A DNA stretch of 64,000 nt from Burkholderia ubonensis subsp. mesacidophila (GTDB taxonomy: Bacteria > Pseudomonadota > Gammaproteobacteria > Burkholderiales > Burkholderiaceae), in the NCBI RefSeq assembly GCF_002097715.1, contig NZ_CP020738.1, positions 186,001 to 250,000 of the forward strand, written 5' to 3'. The notes under the pieces are model-generated. The model made no database searches, was not told where the DNA came from, and worked only from the letters and a program-made list of their open reading frames with translations. Made by a program: the position numbers and the translations under genes. Each line of letters opens with the position of its first letter. Position 1 is the stretch's first letter. Shown here in pieces: positions 17,485-25,696 of the stretch.

Positions 17485-18197
17485 TGCGCGGCTTTCGCTA
17501 CTCCGACGCGCTGGCCGCCGATTTTCCCGGCTTGTCCTCGCTCGTGTGCATGGTCGACGGCATTTCCGCGGAGCCGGTCGTCAGCGACACGGTGGAGCGC
17601 AATCTGGCGATCGCGCGCGAACAGCTGCAGCGGCACGGATCGGAAAGTCAGCTCGAGTCTGTCCGCCACTGGCGCGCCGCCTACCGGAAAACCGGCGTCG
17701 ACCCGACCAAGTTCCGGATGGCGGCCGAATCGATTCTGCGGCGGCTGCGCGCCAGCGACGCATTCACCACCGGATTGCACCCGTTCGTCACGCTCTGCAA
17801 TGCGTTGTCCGCCCGGTTCGCGGTGCCGGTCGCCGGACTCGACATCGACCGCATCGACGGGCGGCTCGAAGTGGGCTACGCGTCCGGCCGGTCGGAATAC
17901 GACGGGTTCGACGGCGTGGTGTCCGTCGTGCCCGCCGGCGAAGTGACGTTCGAGGACGAGGCGAACCGTGCGCATGCGCGCAAATGGTCGCATCGGCAGA
18001 GCGGCCTGTCCGCGATATCGCCGTCGACGACGCGTGCGTTCGTCATCGCTGAAGCGTTGCATCCGGAGGGGGAGCGCGATCTGCTCGCCCTGTCGGAGGC
18101 GCTGAGCTACGCCATCCACACGCACTGGCCGGGCGCGACGTGCGCAAGCCGGATGCTTGCCGGCGATGCGCTGACTGCCGGGTTTTCCTATCCCTGA
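17481..18197 (+). CDS. Stand-alone B3/4-domain protein (PheRS editing-domain homologue)
   Basis: 238 aa. It resembles the B3/4 tRNA-editing domain of phenylalanyl-tRNA synthetase beta as found in free-standing proteins. Family-typical stretches are the WRAAYRKTGVDPTKFRMAAE segment, HPFVTLCNALSARFAVPVAGLDIDRIDG, and the C-terminal ALSYAIHTHWPG. The PheRS domain hydrolyses misacylated Tyr-tRNA(Phe); free-standing copies are mostly uncharacterised. Starts within the previous stop (ATGATGA), so it is translationally coupled to the mutase. In an operon that seems to make an aromatic amino acid, clearing of mischarged tRNA as self-protection is an attractive role, but it is inference. Direct action on a pathway intermediate is the alternative. 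Confidence 0.78.
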   Translation: MMRGFRYSDALAADFPGLSSLVCMVDGISAEPVVSDTVERNLAIAREQLQRHGSESQLESVRHWRAAYRKTGVDPTKFRMAAESILRRLRASDAFTTGLHPFVTLCNALSARFAVPVAGLDIDRIDGRLEVGYASGRSEYDGFDGVVSVVPAGEVTFEDEANRAHARKWSHRQSGLSAISPSTTRAFVIAEALHPEGERDLLALSEALSYAIHTHWPGATCASRMLAGDALTAGFSYP

Positions 18198-18215
18198 AGT
18201 TTTCGGAACGATCAA

Positions 18216-19577
18216 ATGACTCAGACCACTCGCTTTATCCTTGATGAATCGCGGCTTCCGCATACGTGGTACAACCTCGCCGCGGACTTGCCGAAGCCGA
18301 TGCCGCCGATGCTTCACCCCGACACCCGGCAGCCCGTGCAGGCGGACGATCTCGCACGGCTGTTTCCGCCGGCAATCGTCGAGCAGGAACTGTCGGTCGA
18401 GCGGGATATTCCGATTCCCGAGGCCGTGCGCGATATCTATCGTCTGTGGCGGCCGTCCCCGCTCATGCGCGCGCATCGGCTGGAGCGGGCGCTCGATACG
18501 CCGGCGCGGATCTACTACAAATACGAAGGCGTGTCGCCGGCCGGCTCCCACAAGCCCAATTCGGCGATACCGCAGGCCTGGTACAACAAGCAGGCCGGCG
18601 TGAAACGGCTGGTGACGGAGACCGGCGCCGGCCAGTGGGGAACGTCGCTCGCGTTCGCCGGCCAGCTTTTCGGGCTGGACGTCACGGTGTTCCAGGTGCG
18701 CGTGTCGTTCGATCAGAAACCTTATCGCCGGGCGGTCATGGAAACCTACGGCGCGCGCTGCGTGGCGTCGCCGTCGACGCTGACCGAGTTCGGCCGCAAC
18801 GTGCTGTCGACTCAGCCCGATCATCCGGGGTCGTTGGGCATCGCGATTTCCGAGGCGGTCGAAGCGGCGGTGACGACGGACGACGCGCGGTATGCGCTCG
18901 GGTCGGTCCTGAATCACGTGCTGCTTCACCAGACGATCATCGGGCAGGAAGCGCTGATGCAGATGGAAATGGCGGGCGACGATCCTGACGTGATCGTTGC
19001 GTGCACCGGAGGCGGTTCCAATTTCGCGGGCCTCGTGTTTCCGTTCCTGGGCGTGCAGCTGCGCGGCGGACGGTCCCGCCGCTACGTCGCCGCCGAGCCG
19101 GCCGCATGTCCGTCATTGACGCGCGGGCGCTACGCGTATGACTTCGGCGACACGGCCGGCATTACGCCGCTTGCGAAGATGCATACGCTGGGCTCGACGT
19201 TCACGCCGCCGGGCGTTCATGCCGGCGGGTTGCGCTATCACGGCATGGCGCCGATGGTGTCGCACCTGCGCGAACTCGGCCTCATCGAGGCGATGGCGTT
19301 CCAGCAGACCGAGTGCTTCGGCGCAGGACAGCTGTTTGCGCGATGCGAGGGCATCATCCCGGCGCCGGAGGCGAACCATGCGATCGCCGGCGCCATTCAT
19401 GAAGCGTTGCGGTGCAAGCGCGAAGGCCGGCCGGAGGCGATTCTGTTCAACCTGTCGGGGCACGGCCACTTCGATATGAACGCCTACCAGACCTTCAACG
19501 CGCAGAAGCTGACGGACCAGGCCTACGACGAAACCGAACTGGCTGCGGCGCTCGCCAGCCTGCCGACCGTGTCGTGA
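18216..19577 (+). CDS. TrpB-like (TrpB2-type) PLP-dependent beta-substitution enzyme
   Basis: 453 aa, long tryptophan-synthase-beta-like form. The PLP lysine is Lys113 in SPAGSHKPNSA. The phosphate-binding loop is GGGSNF, and the family stretch TETGAGQWGTSLAFAG is intact. TrpB enzymes replace the hydroxyl of serine with a nucleophile, normally indole. No trpA or trpC is adjacent, so either free indole or another aromatic nucleophile is used. Last gene of the operon, 18 bp after the B3/4 gene, followed by a strong hairpin. A role in joining a chorismate-derived aromatic to a C3 amino-acid unit is inferred. Confidence 0.88.
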   Translation: MTQTTRFILDESRLPHTWYNLAADLPKPMPPMLHPDTRQPVQADDLARLFPPAIVEQELSVERDIPIPEAVRDIYRLWRPSPLMRAHRLERALDTPARIYYKYEGVSPAGSHKPNSAIPQAWYNKQAGVKRLVTETGAGQWGTSLAFAGQLFGLDVTVFQVRVSFDQKPYRRAVMETYGARCVASPSTLTEFGRNVLSTQPDHPGSLGIAISEAVEAAVTTDDARYALGSVLNHVLLHQTIIGQEALMQMEMAGDDPDVIVACTGGGSNFAGLVFPFLGVQLRGGRSRRYVAAEPAACPSLTRGRYAYDFGDTAGITPLAKMHTLGSTFTPPGVHAGGLRYHGMAPMVSHLRELGLIEAMAFQQTECFGAGQLFARCEGIIPAPEANHAIAGAIHEALRCKREGRPEAILFNLSGHGHFDMNAYQTFNAQKLTDQAYDETELAAALASLPTVS

Positions 19578-19590
19578 TGCTGCGTCGATG

Positions 19591-19616
19591 ACGCGCCGGC
19601 CGCATGGCCGGCGCGT
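19591..19616. terminator. Bidirectional terminator hairpin
   Basis: Perfect 11-bp stem ACGCGCCGGCC / GGCCGGCGCGT with loop GCAT. It lies 14 bp after the TrpB-like stop and 17 bp after the LysE stop, between convergent genes. Confidence 0.75.
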
Positions 19617-19632
19617 TGTCATGCGCGAACGT

Positions 19633-20268
19633 TCAGCTTCCCGCGCCGCGCCGATACAGGCTGAGCGCAACCGCCAGGCCCGCCAGCATGCCGGCGCAGC
19701 CGCGGTTGAGCCATTGCAGCGCCTTCCCGGACAGCACCCTCATCGCATGATGACCGCCGACCGCGTACACGCTCATCAGCGCGATATCGATCAACGCGGT
19801 CGTGATCGCGAGCGTGATGTACTGGGGGGTGACTGCCGCGCGGGCCTGAATGAACTGCGGCAGGAACGCGGAGAAGAACAGCAGGCCCTTGGGATTGGAT
19901 AGCGCGACCAGCAGCGAACGCCTGAATGCGGACCAGCCGTCGGATGCCGCGATCGTCTCGGTGATGTCGGGCTGGGCGAGCATCGCCGGCGCACGCCAGA
20001 GCGCCCACGCGAGATACAGCAGGTAGGCGGCGCCTACCCATTTCACGGCGGCAAACAATTGTTCCGATGCTTGCAGGATCGCGCCCAGGCCGCAGCCCAC
20101 GGCGCCGATCAGGATCAGATCGGACAAGGCGGCGCCGGCGATGCCATAGGCGGCGACACGCAGGCCGCGCGTCGCGCCGTTGTTCAGCGCCAGCAGCATC
20201 GTGGGACCGGGGGTGATGGTGACGGCAGAGACCGCAACCACGTACAGCAGAAGTGTCGTTGAATCCAA
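19633..20268 (-). CDS. LysE/RhtB-family amino-acid exporter
   Basis: 211 aa inner-membrane protein with about six hydrophobic segments. It shows the family N-terminus (VSAVTITPGPTMLLALNNGATRG) and SNPKGLLFFSAFLPQF before TM4. RhtB proteins export amino acids such as threonine, homoserine or aromatic analogues. It is convergent with the chorismate-branch operon and may export that pathway's amino-acid product; position is the only evidence for this link. Confidence 0.88.
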   Translation of the reverse strand: MDSTTLLLYVVAVSAVTITPGPTMLLALNNGATRGLRVAAYGIAGAALSDLILIGAVGCGLGAILQASEQLFAAVKWVGAAYLLYLAWALWRAPAMLAQPDITETIAASDGWSAFRRSLLVALSNPKGLLFFSAFLPQFIQARAAVTPQYITLAITTALIDIALMSVYAVGGHHAMRVLSGKALQWLNRGCAGMLAGLAVALSLYRRGAGS

Positions 20269-20594
20269 GTTTCGGCTCCGAAATGGATGGACAAACGTCG
20301 TTCAGCAGATTCGGCAGCGGAATATTGTCGTCGAATTTCGGGTTCTCGTGGTGTGGCGTTGCACGGCGGCGTGACGACGGGCGGCTGCGGCTACGTCATC
20401 GCGCGGAAGCGGCGAGCGCTTGAAGCGTGTCGGCAGGCGATGGAGCGGATGGAGAGGGAGAGCGCTTGCGCCGATCCGGCTGTGCCAGCGTCATCGAGAG
20501 GGAGGCGACCGCAAGCGATCCGCAAGCGGCCGAATTCGACGCGACGATCGCGTCGATCGGCGCGGCCCGTTGCCCGGGCCGCGCCATCACTGCG
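20269..20594. other. Intergenic region with no recognised gene
   Basis: Upstream region of the LysE gene. Frames here are open on both strands but have no ribosome binding sites or recognisable protein. It presumably holds the exporter promoter. Confidence 0.5.
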
Positions 20595-21983
20595 TCACTT
20601 CTTCTCGGGCAGGAACCAGTTCATCACCAGCGCGCAGATGCCGCCCGTCGCGACGCCCGATTCCAGCACGTTCTTGAGCGCGTGCGGCAGGCTGGCGAGG
20701 ATCTCCGGCACCTGCGACACGCCGAGGCCGAGGGCCAGCGACACCGCGATGATCAGCAGCGCGCGGCGGTCCAGCCGGATGCCGGCGAGGATGTTGATGC
20801 CGGACGCGGCCACCGCGCCGAACATCACCATCGCGGCGCCGCCGAGCACGGGCTCGGGCACGGCCTGCAGCACGCCGGCCACCGGCGGGAACAGGCCCAG
20901 CACGACGAGCATGCCCGCGATCCAGAGGCCGACGTGACGGCTCGCGATGCCGGTGAGCTGGATCACGCCGTTGTTCTGCGCGAACACGGAGCTGGGAAAG
21001 GTATTGAACATGCCGGCCAGCAGCGAGTTGGCGCCGTTGACCAGCACGCCGCCCTTGATGCGCTGCATCCATAGCGGGCCTTCGACGGGCTGCTTCGAGA
21101 TCTTGCTGGTGGCGGTGACGTCGCCGATCGCTTCGAGCGACGTGACGAGGTAGATGATCAGCATCGGCACGAACAGCGACCACGAGAAGCTCAGGCCGAA
21201 GTGCAGCGGGGTCGGAATCTGGAACAGCGCGGCTTCGCGCGCGCCGGTGAAGTCGAGCCGGCCCATGAACGCGGCCGCGAGATAGCCGACCGCGAGCGCG
21301 ATGACGAGCGCGGTGCTGCGCACCCAGACGACGGGCACCCGGTTCAGCAGGATGATGGTGCCGAGGACGAGCCCGGAGAGCGTCAGGTTGTCGATGCTGG
21401 CGAAATTGCCCTTGGCCATCGCGCCGTAGCCGCCGCCCATGCTGACGAGGCCGACCTTGATCAGCGTGAGGCCGATCAGCAGCACCACGATGCCGGTGAC
21501 CAGCGGCGTGATGAGGCGCTTGATGAACGGCAGGATGCGCGACACGCCCATCTCGACGAACGAGCCGGCGATCACGACGCCGAAGATGGCGGCCATCACG
21601 GTCTCGACCGGGGTGCCTTGCTTGACCATCAGGCTGCCGCCGGCGATCAGCGGGCCGACGAAGTTGAAGCTGGTGCCCTGGACGATCAGCAGGCCCGCGC
21701 CGAGCGGGCCGAAGCGCCGGCACTGGACGAAGGTCGCGATGCCGGAGATCACCAGCGACATCGACACGATCAGCGTCGTGTCGCGGCTGGGCACGCCGAG
21801 GGCCTGGCAGATCAGCAGGCCGGGCGTGACGATCGGCACCAGGATCGCCAGCAGGTGCTGCAGGGCGGCCACGAACGCGACGGTCGGGGCCGGCCGGTCG
21901 TCGGGGCCGTAGACGAGGTCGCGTGTGGCTTCGGCGTCGTCGGCGCCGTGGGAAGCGGGTTGGTCGAGGGAGGCGGGTTGCAT
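20595..21983 (-). CDS. NCS2-family xanthine/uric acid permease
   Basis: 462 aa with about 14 membrane segments. The NAT/NCS2 signature is seen as QNNGVIQLTGIASRHVG, and TSLEAIGDVTATSKIS carries the substrate-binding glutamate region. GTSFNFVGPLIAGG fits the TM3 motif. Proton-coupled uptake of xanthine or urate is the usual role of this XanP/UacT-like group. The precise purine cannot be told from sequence. Separated by about 80 bp from the upstream EmrB-type gene on the same strand. Confidence 0.9.
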   Translation of the reverse strand: MQPASLDQPASHGADDAEATRDLVYGPDDRPAPTVAFVAALQHLLAILVPIVTPGLLICQALGVPSRDTTLIVSMSLVISGIATFVQCRRFGPLGAGLLIVQGTSFNFVGPLIAGGSLMVKQGTPVETVMAAIFGVVIAGSFVEMGVSRILPFIKRLITPLVTGIVVLLIGLTLIKVGLVSMGGGYGAMAKGNFASIDNLTLSGLVLGTIILLNRVPVVWVRSTALVIALAVGYLAAAFMGRLDFTGAREAALFQIPTPLHFGLSFSWSLFVPMLIIYLVTSLEAIGDVTATSKISKQPVEGPLWMQRIKGGVLVNGANSLLAGMFNTFPSSVFAQNNGVIQLTGIASRHVGLWIAGMLVVLGLFPPVAGVLQAVPEPVLGGAAMVMFGAVAASGINILAGIRLDRRALLIIAVSLALGLGVSQVPEILASLPHALKNVLESGVATGGICALVMNWFLPEKK

Positions 21984-22064
21984 GGCGGAGCGGCCGGTCG
22001 GGGATGGAAAGTGCAGGATTTTAACGGGAAGGCCCGCCGCCCTCCCGGAAACGGCCGCCGAACG

Positions 22065-23618
22065 TCAGTGCGCGCCGGCCGCCGCGTCGGCGCCACCCGC
22101 CGCCTTCGACGGCTTCGTGATCCAGATCAGCGGGATGATCGCGATGAAGACGACCGCCGAAATGTAGAAGATGTCGTTCAGCCCCATCACGGCCGCCTGC
22201 GCGTCGACCGAGGCGTTGAACAGCGCGTGCGCCGAGTCCAGGTTCAGGTGCAGCATCGAGCGCGTCGCGTCGATCTGCTGCGCGAACGCCGGATTGCCGA
22301 CGCTCGCCTGCTCGCTGAGCCGCACGTGATGCAGGATGGTCCGGTCGTTCCATGCGTTGCCGATCACCGACGTGCCGACCGCGCCGCAGAACGTCCGGCC
22401 GAAATTGGACAGGCCCGCCGCCGCCGGAATCTTCTCCGGCGGCAGGCCGGACAGGATGATCGACGTCAGCGGCACGAAGAACATCGCCATTGGAATCCCT
22501 TGCAGCAGCGTCGGCAGCACGAGGTCCCAGCGCGACACGTCGGTATAGAACTGCGTGCGCATCATGAACACGACCGCGAAGCCGATGAAGGCCAGCGTCG
22601 CGATATAGCGCGGATCGGTGCGCGGCAGGATGCGGCCCATGATCGGCGTGAGCACCACGGCGAACAGGCCGAGCGGCGCGGTCGTGAGCCCGGAATCGAC
22701 CGCCCGGTAGCCGAGATAGCCCTGCATCCATTGCGGCAGCAGCACGAGCGTGCCGAAGAACATCCCGTATGCGACCGAGATCGCGATCGTGCCGCCCGCG
22801 AAGTTGCGTTGCGTGAACAGCCGGATGTCGACGACCGGATTCTGTTCGGTCAGCTCCCAGACGAGGAAGAACGCGAAGCCGATCAGCGCGACGATGCCGA
22901 GCGCGACGATCACGGGCGAGTTGAACCAGTCGAGGTCCTTGCCCTTGTCGAGCATGATCTGCAGCGACGCGACCCAGACGACCAGCAGCACGAGGCCGAC
23001 CGTATCGATCGGCAGGCGGCGCGTCGCCGATTCGCGATCGCGGAACACGGCCCAGGTGACGGCGGCCGCGAAGATGCCGACCGGGATGTTGATGTAGAAG
23101 ATCCACGACCAGTTGTAGTCGTAGGTGATCCAGCCGCCGAGCGACGGCCCGGCGATCGGGCCGACGAGCGCCGTCATCGACCATAGCGCGAGCGCGCTCG
23201 ACGATTTCTGCTTCGGCCACGCGCCGAGCAGCAGCGCCTGCGACAGCGGCGCGAGCGGCCCGGCGACCACGCCTTGCAGGATCCGTGCGGCGAGCAGCGT
23301 CGGCAGGTTCGGCGCGATCCCGCACATCCACGACGCGATCACGAACAGCAGGATGGATGTGACGAACAGGCGCACCTGGCCGAAGCGCTGCGTCAGCCAG
23401 CCGGTCAGCGGGATCGACACCGCGTTTGCGGCCGCGAAGATCGTGATGACCCAGGTGCCTTCGTCGACGGAGACGCCGAGGTCGCCGGAGATCGTCGGAA
23501 TCGCGACGTTCGCGATCGACGAGTCCAGCACGTTCATGAACATGGCCAGCGAAACCGCCAGCGTGCCGAGCGCCAGCTTGCCGCCCGTCAGCGGACGCGG
23601 AGTGGAATGGGGAGACAT
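22065..23618 (-). CDS. EmrB/QacA-type (DHA2) MFS drug exporter
   Basis: 517 aa with 14 predicted membrane segments. Typical DHA2 motifs are LDSSIANVAIPTISGDLG in TM1, LTGWLTQRFGQVRLF in the first loop, and GPIAGPSLGGWI (motif C, antiporter) in TM5. EmrB-type pumps usually work with an EmrA adaptor and a TolC porin; no EmrA gene is adjacent here. A LysR gene lies upstream on the same strand and a 16-bp palindrome lies in the gap. Substrate unknown. Confidence 0.9.
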   Translation of the reverse strand: MSPHSTPRPLTGGKLALGTLAVSLAMFMNVLDSSIANVAIPTISGDLGVSVDEGTWVITIFAAANAVSIPLTGWLTQRFGQVRLFVTSILLFVIASWMCGIAPNLPTLLAARILQGVVAGPLAPLSQALLLGAWPKQKSSSALALWSMTALVGPIAGPSLGGWITYDYNWSWIFYINIPVGIFAAAVTWAVFRDRESATRRLPIDTVGLVLLVVWVASLQIMLDKGKDLDWFNSPVIVALGIVALIGFAFFLVWELTEQNPVVDIRLFTQRNFAGGTIAISVAYGMFFGTLVLLPQWMQGYLGYRAVDSGLTTAPLGLFAVVLTPIMGRILPRTDPRYIATLAFIGFAVVFMMRTQFYTDVSRWDLVLPTLLQGIPMAMFFVPLTSIILSGLPPEKIPAAAGLSNFGRTFCGAVGTSVIGNAWNDRTILHHVRLSEQASVGNPAFAQQIDATRSMLHLNLDSAHALFNASVDAQAAVMGLNDIFYISAVVFIAIIPLIWITKPSKAAGGADAAAGAH

Positions 23619-23958
23619 GTTGGCCTGGTTTCTCGGGATCGTGTGATGTCACGCGGGCGGCGGGCGGCCGGTTTCGCGTGCTTGCGTGCGGTGTGCGGCG
23701 GGGTGCGGAGCGGGGCGGCTTGAACGTCGCGCCCGCGCGCGGCAGGCGGCGTGCGTGGCGCTGGGGGCGATGTCATGCAGCCGGCTTCGGCGCATGGCCA
23801 TCGTCACCGTGTTCGGACATCCGCACAGACTAGTGACGCGCTCGCGCGCCATCAATGTCGGCGCCGACATCAATCAATAACGAAACTTGCAAGAATCGTT
23901 CCGGAGCGGCACGGTGCGGCGGCCGCACCCGGATGACGTGAACGGGCGGCGAGCGCCG
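23619..23958. promoter_or_regulatory. Upstream region of emrB-like gene with 16-bp palindrome
   Basis: 340 bp without a gene. A perfect palindrome ATGTCGGCGCCGACAT lies at 23855-23870, flanked by ATCA/CAATCAAT. It has the size and symmetry of a TetR- or MarR-type operator. No such regulator gene is adjacent. Confidence 0.45.
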
Positions 23959-24876
23959 TCACGCGGGCGGCGAATGGGGCGTCAGCGCGTCGAAGAATGC
24001 GACGGCATGGTCGATGAACGCCCGCACCTTGGCGGGCAGCAGCGTGCGCGAACTGTACGCGAGACGCAGCTCGGTCGCGGCGTCGACGATCCGGAACGAC
24101 TCGAGCACGCGGACGAGCCGGCCGGACGCCAGATCGTCCTGGACCAGCGGGCTCGGCAGCAGGCCGAGGCCGAAGCCCTGCAGCACCATGCCGAGGTTGA
24201 AGACGGCGTTGTTCGACGCGATCTCGTAGCGAAACGGCACGGTCACGTCGTCTTCGCCGATGCGGAACGTCAGCTCGGCCTTGCGGATCGACGGCGATAT
24301 CGCGACGAACACGTGCGCATCGAGGTCGGCAGGATCCTGCGGCGTCGCGTGCTGTTTCAGATAGTCGGGCGATGCGACGAGCGTAAACGGAATGCGCTCG
24401 ACGAGCCGCGTGACGACCGTGTCGGACGTCAGCATGAACGGCAGCAGCAGGCCCACGTCGAAGCCTTCCGCGACGAGATCGACCGGGCGCTCGGCCAGCG
24501 TCACGTCGATGTCGATCTTCGGGTGCTTGCGCTTGAAGCTCGCCAGCAGCGGCGTGATGCGGCTCGTCGCGGCGGTTGCGTGCGCGATCACGCGCAGCAC
24601 GCCGGTCGGCTCGCGCGCCAGCATCGATGCGCCTTCCTCGAGCGCGTCGAGATCGGCGAGCACGCGCATGCACCCTTCGTAGAACTGTTCGGCGGCTTCC
24701 GTCAGCGAGATCTGGCGCGTCGTGCGATTGAACAGCCGGATGCCGAGCCGCTTCTCGAGCCCGGCGATCGCGCGCGACACCACCGGCGCGGAAAGTCCGA
24801 GGATATCCGCCGCACGCCTGAAGCTGCGCGCTTCGACGACCGAGCAGAAGATCCGTAAGCTATCGATGTACTCCAT
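23959..24876 (-). CDS. LysR-family transcriptional regulator
   Basis: 305 aa. The N-terminal winged helix is MEYIDSLRIFCSVVEARSFRRAA followed by LSAPVVSRAIAGLEKRLGIRLFNRTTRQISLTEA, and then an effector domain. This is the subgroup commonly found beside drug pumps and oxidoreductases. ATG 24876 gives the standard LysR length; the open frame continues far upstream but is antisense to the LysE gene. Same strand as, and 340 bp before, the EmrB-type pump, which it may control (inference). Confidence 0.88.
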   Translation of the reverse strand: MEYIDSLRIFCSVVEARSFRRAADILGLSAPVVSRAIAGLEKRLGIRLFNRTTRQISLTEAAEQFYEGCMRVLADLDALEEGASMLAREPTGVLRVIAHATAATSRITPLLASFKRKHPKIDIDVTLAERPVDLVAEGFDVGLLLPFMLTSDTVVTRLVERIPFTLVASPDYLKQHATPQDPADLDAHVFVAISPSIRKAELTFRIGEDDVTVPFRYEIASNNAVFNLGMVLQGFGLGLLPSPLVQDDLASGRLVRVLESFRIVDAATELRLAYSSRTLLPAKVRAFIDHAVAFFDALTPHSPPA

Positions 24877-24974
24877 TGCAGACCGTAGAGAAGGGCGTCG
24901 TGAAAAGTGTCGTCCCGGCGCTGCGGGTCGGCTTGCACGAATATTACCGTTTCTTGTCGGCGCTGCCGTTCGCG

Positions 24975-25595
24975 TCACCGCAGCTGCACCGCCGCCAGCA
25001 ACAGCACCATGCTGCCGATCGCGCCGTCGAGCATGCGCCACGCGACCGCCTTCCGGAACCACGGCGCGAGCAGCCGCGCACCGTACCCCAGACCGAGGAA
25101 CCACACGACGCTGACCGTCATCGCGCCGATCGCGAACGCGAGCCGCGCGCCTTCCGGCTCGCGCGCGCCGGCCGTGCCGATCAGCAGGAACGTGTCGAGA
25201 TAGACGTGCGGGTTGAGCCACGTGAATGCGAGCGTCATCAGCACGACCGCGAGCGCGCTCTGCGGCGGCGGCGCGACGCCGTCCTCGCGCACGTCGAGCG
25301 TCGCGTGCCCCGGCTTGATCGCGCGCCGCAATGCATTGAGGCCGAACCACGCGAGATAGGCGAGCCCGACGTACAGCACCGCGTGGACGAACGTCGGATA
25401 GCGTTCGACGAGCACCGACGCGCCGCCGACGCCCGCGCCGATCAGGATCATGTCGGACAGCGCGCACAGCAGCACGATCTTGCCGACGTGCGCGCGCATG
25501 ATGCCCTGACGGAGCACGAACGCGTTCTGCGCGCCGATGGTGACGATGAGCGACGCGCACAGCGCCGCGCCATGGGAAAAAGCGAGCCAGTTCAT
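24975..25595 (-). CDS. LysE/ArgO-type basic amino-acid exporter
   Basis: 206 aa. The N-terminus MNWLAFSHGAALCASLIVTIGAQNAFVLRQG with IGAQNAF is diagnostic of the LysE/ArgO branch (arginine and lysine export). TWLNPHVYLDTFLLIG is the second family motif. Divergent from an ArgP/LysG-type activator 100 bp away, the classical regulator-exporter pair induced by excess basic amino acids. Confidence 0.92.
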   Translation of the reverse strand: MNWLAFSHGAALCASLIVTIGAQNAFVLRQGIMRAHVGKIVLLCALSDMILIGAGVGGASVLVERYPTFVHAVLYVGLAYLAWFGLNALRRAIKPGHATLDVREDGVAPPPQSALAVVLMTLAFTWLNPHVYLDTFLLIGTAGAREPEGARLAFAIGAMTVSVVWFLGLGYGARLLAPWFRKAVAWRMLDGAIGSMVLLLAAVQLR

Positions 25596-25696
25596 GGTGG
25601 ATGACAGCAGTAGACGAAAGATTCGAGTGACGCTAGTCTGCGGGAGCTGGCCGGCTAAGAAAAGCTAATTCAGCTAATGTCGATTAAGGAATTCTG

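Noticed and set aside
9194..19577. Treating the NRPS genes and the chorismate operon as one proven gene cluster
   Set aside because: They are adjacent, but separated by two transcription units and a strong terminator. No sequence evidence links the amino acid to the NRPS, so they are described separately.
21201..23186. 661-codon plus-strand frame across the permease and EmrB genes
   Set aside because: Asp/Arg/Glu-rich antisense of two well-defined membrane-protein genes, crossing their boundary.
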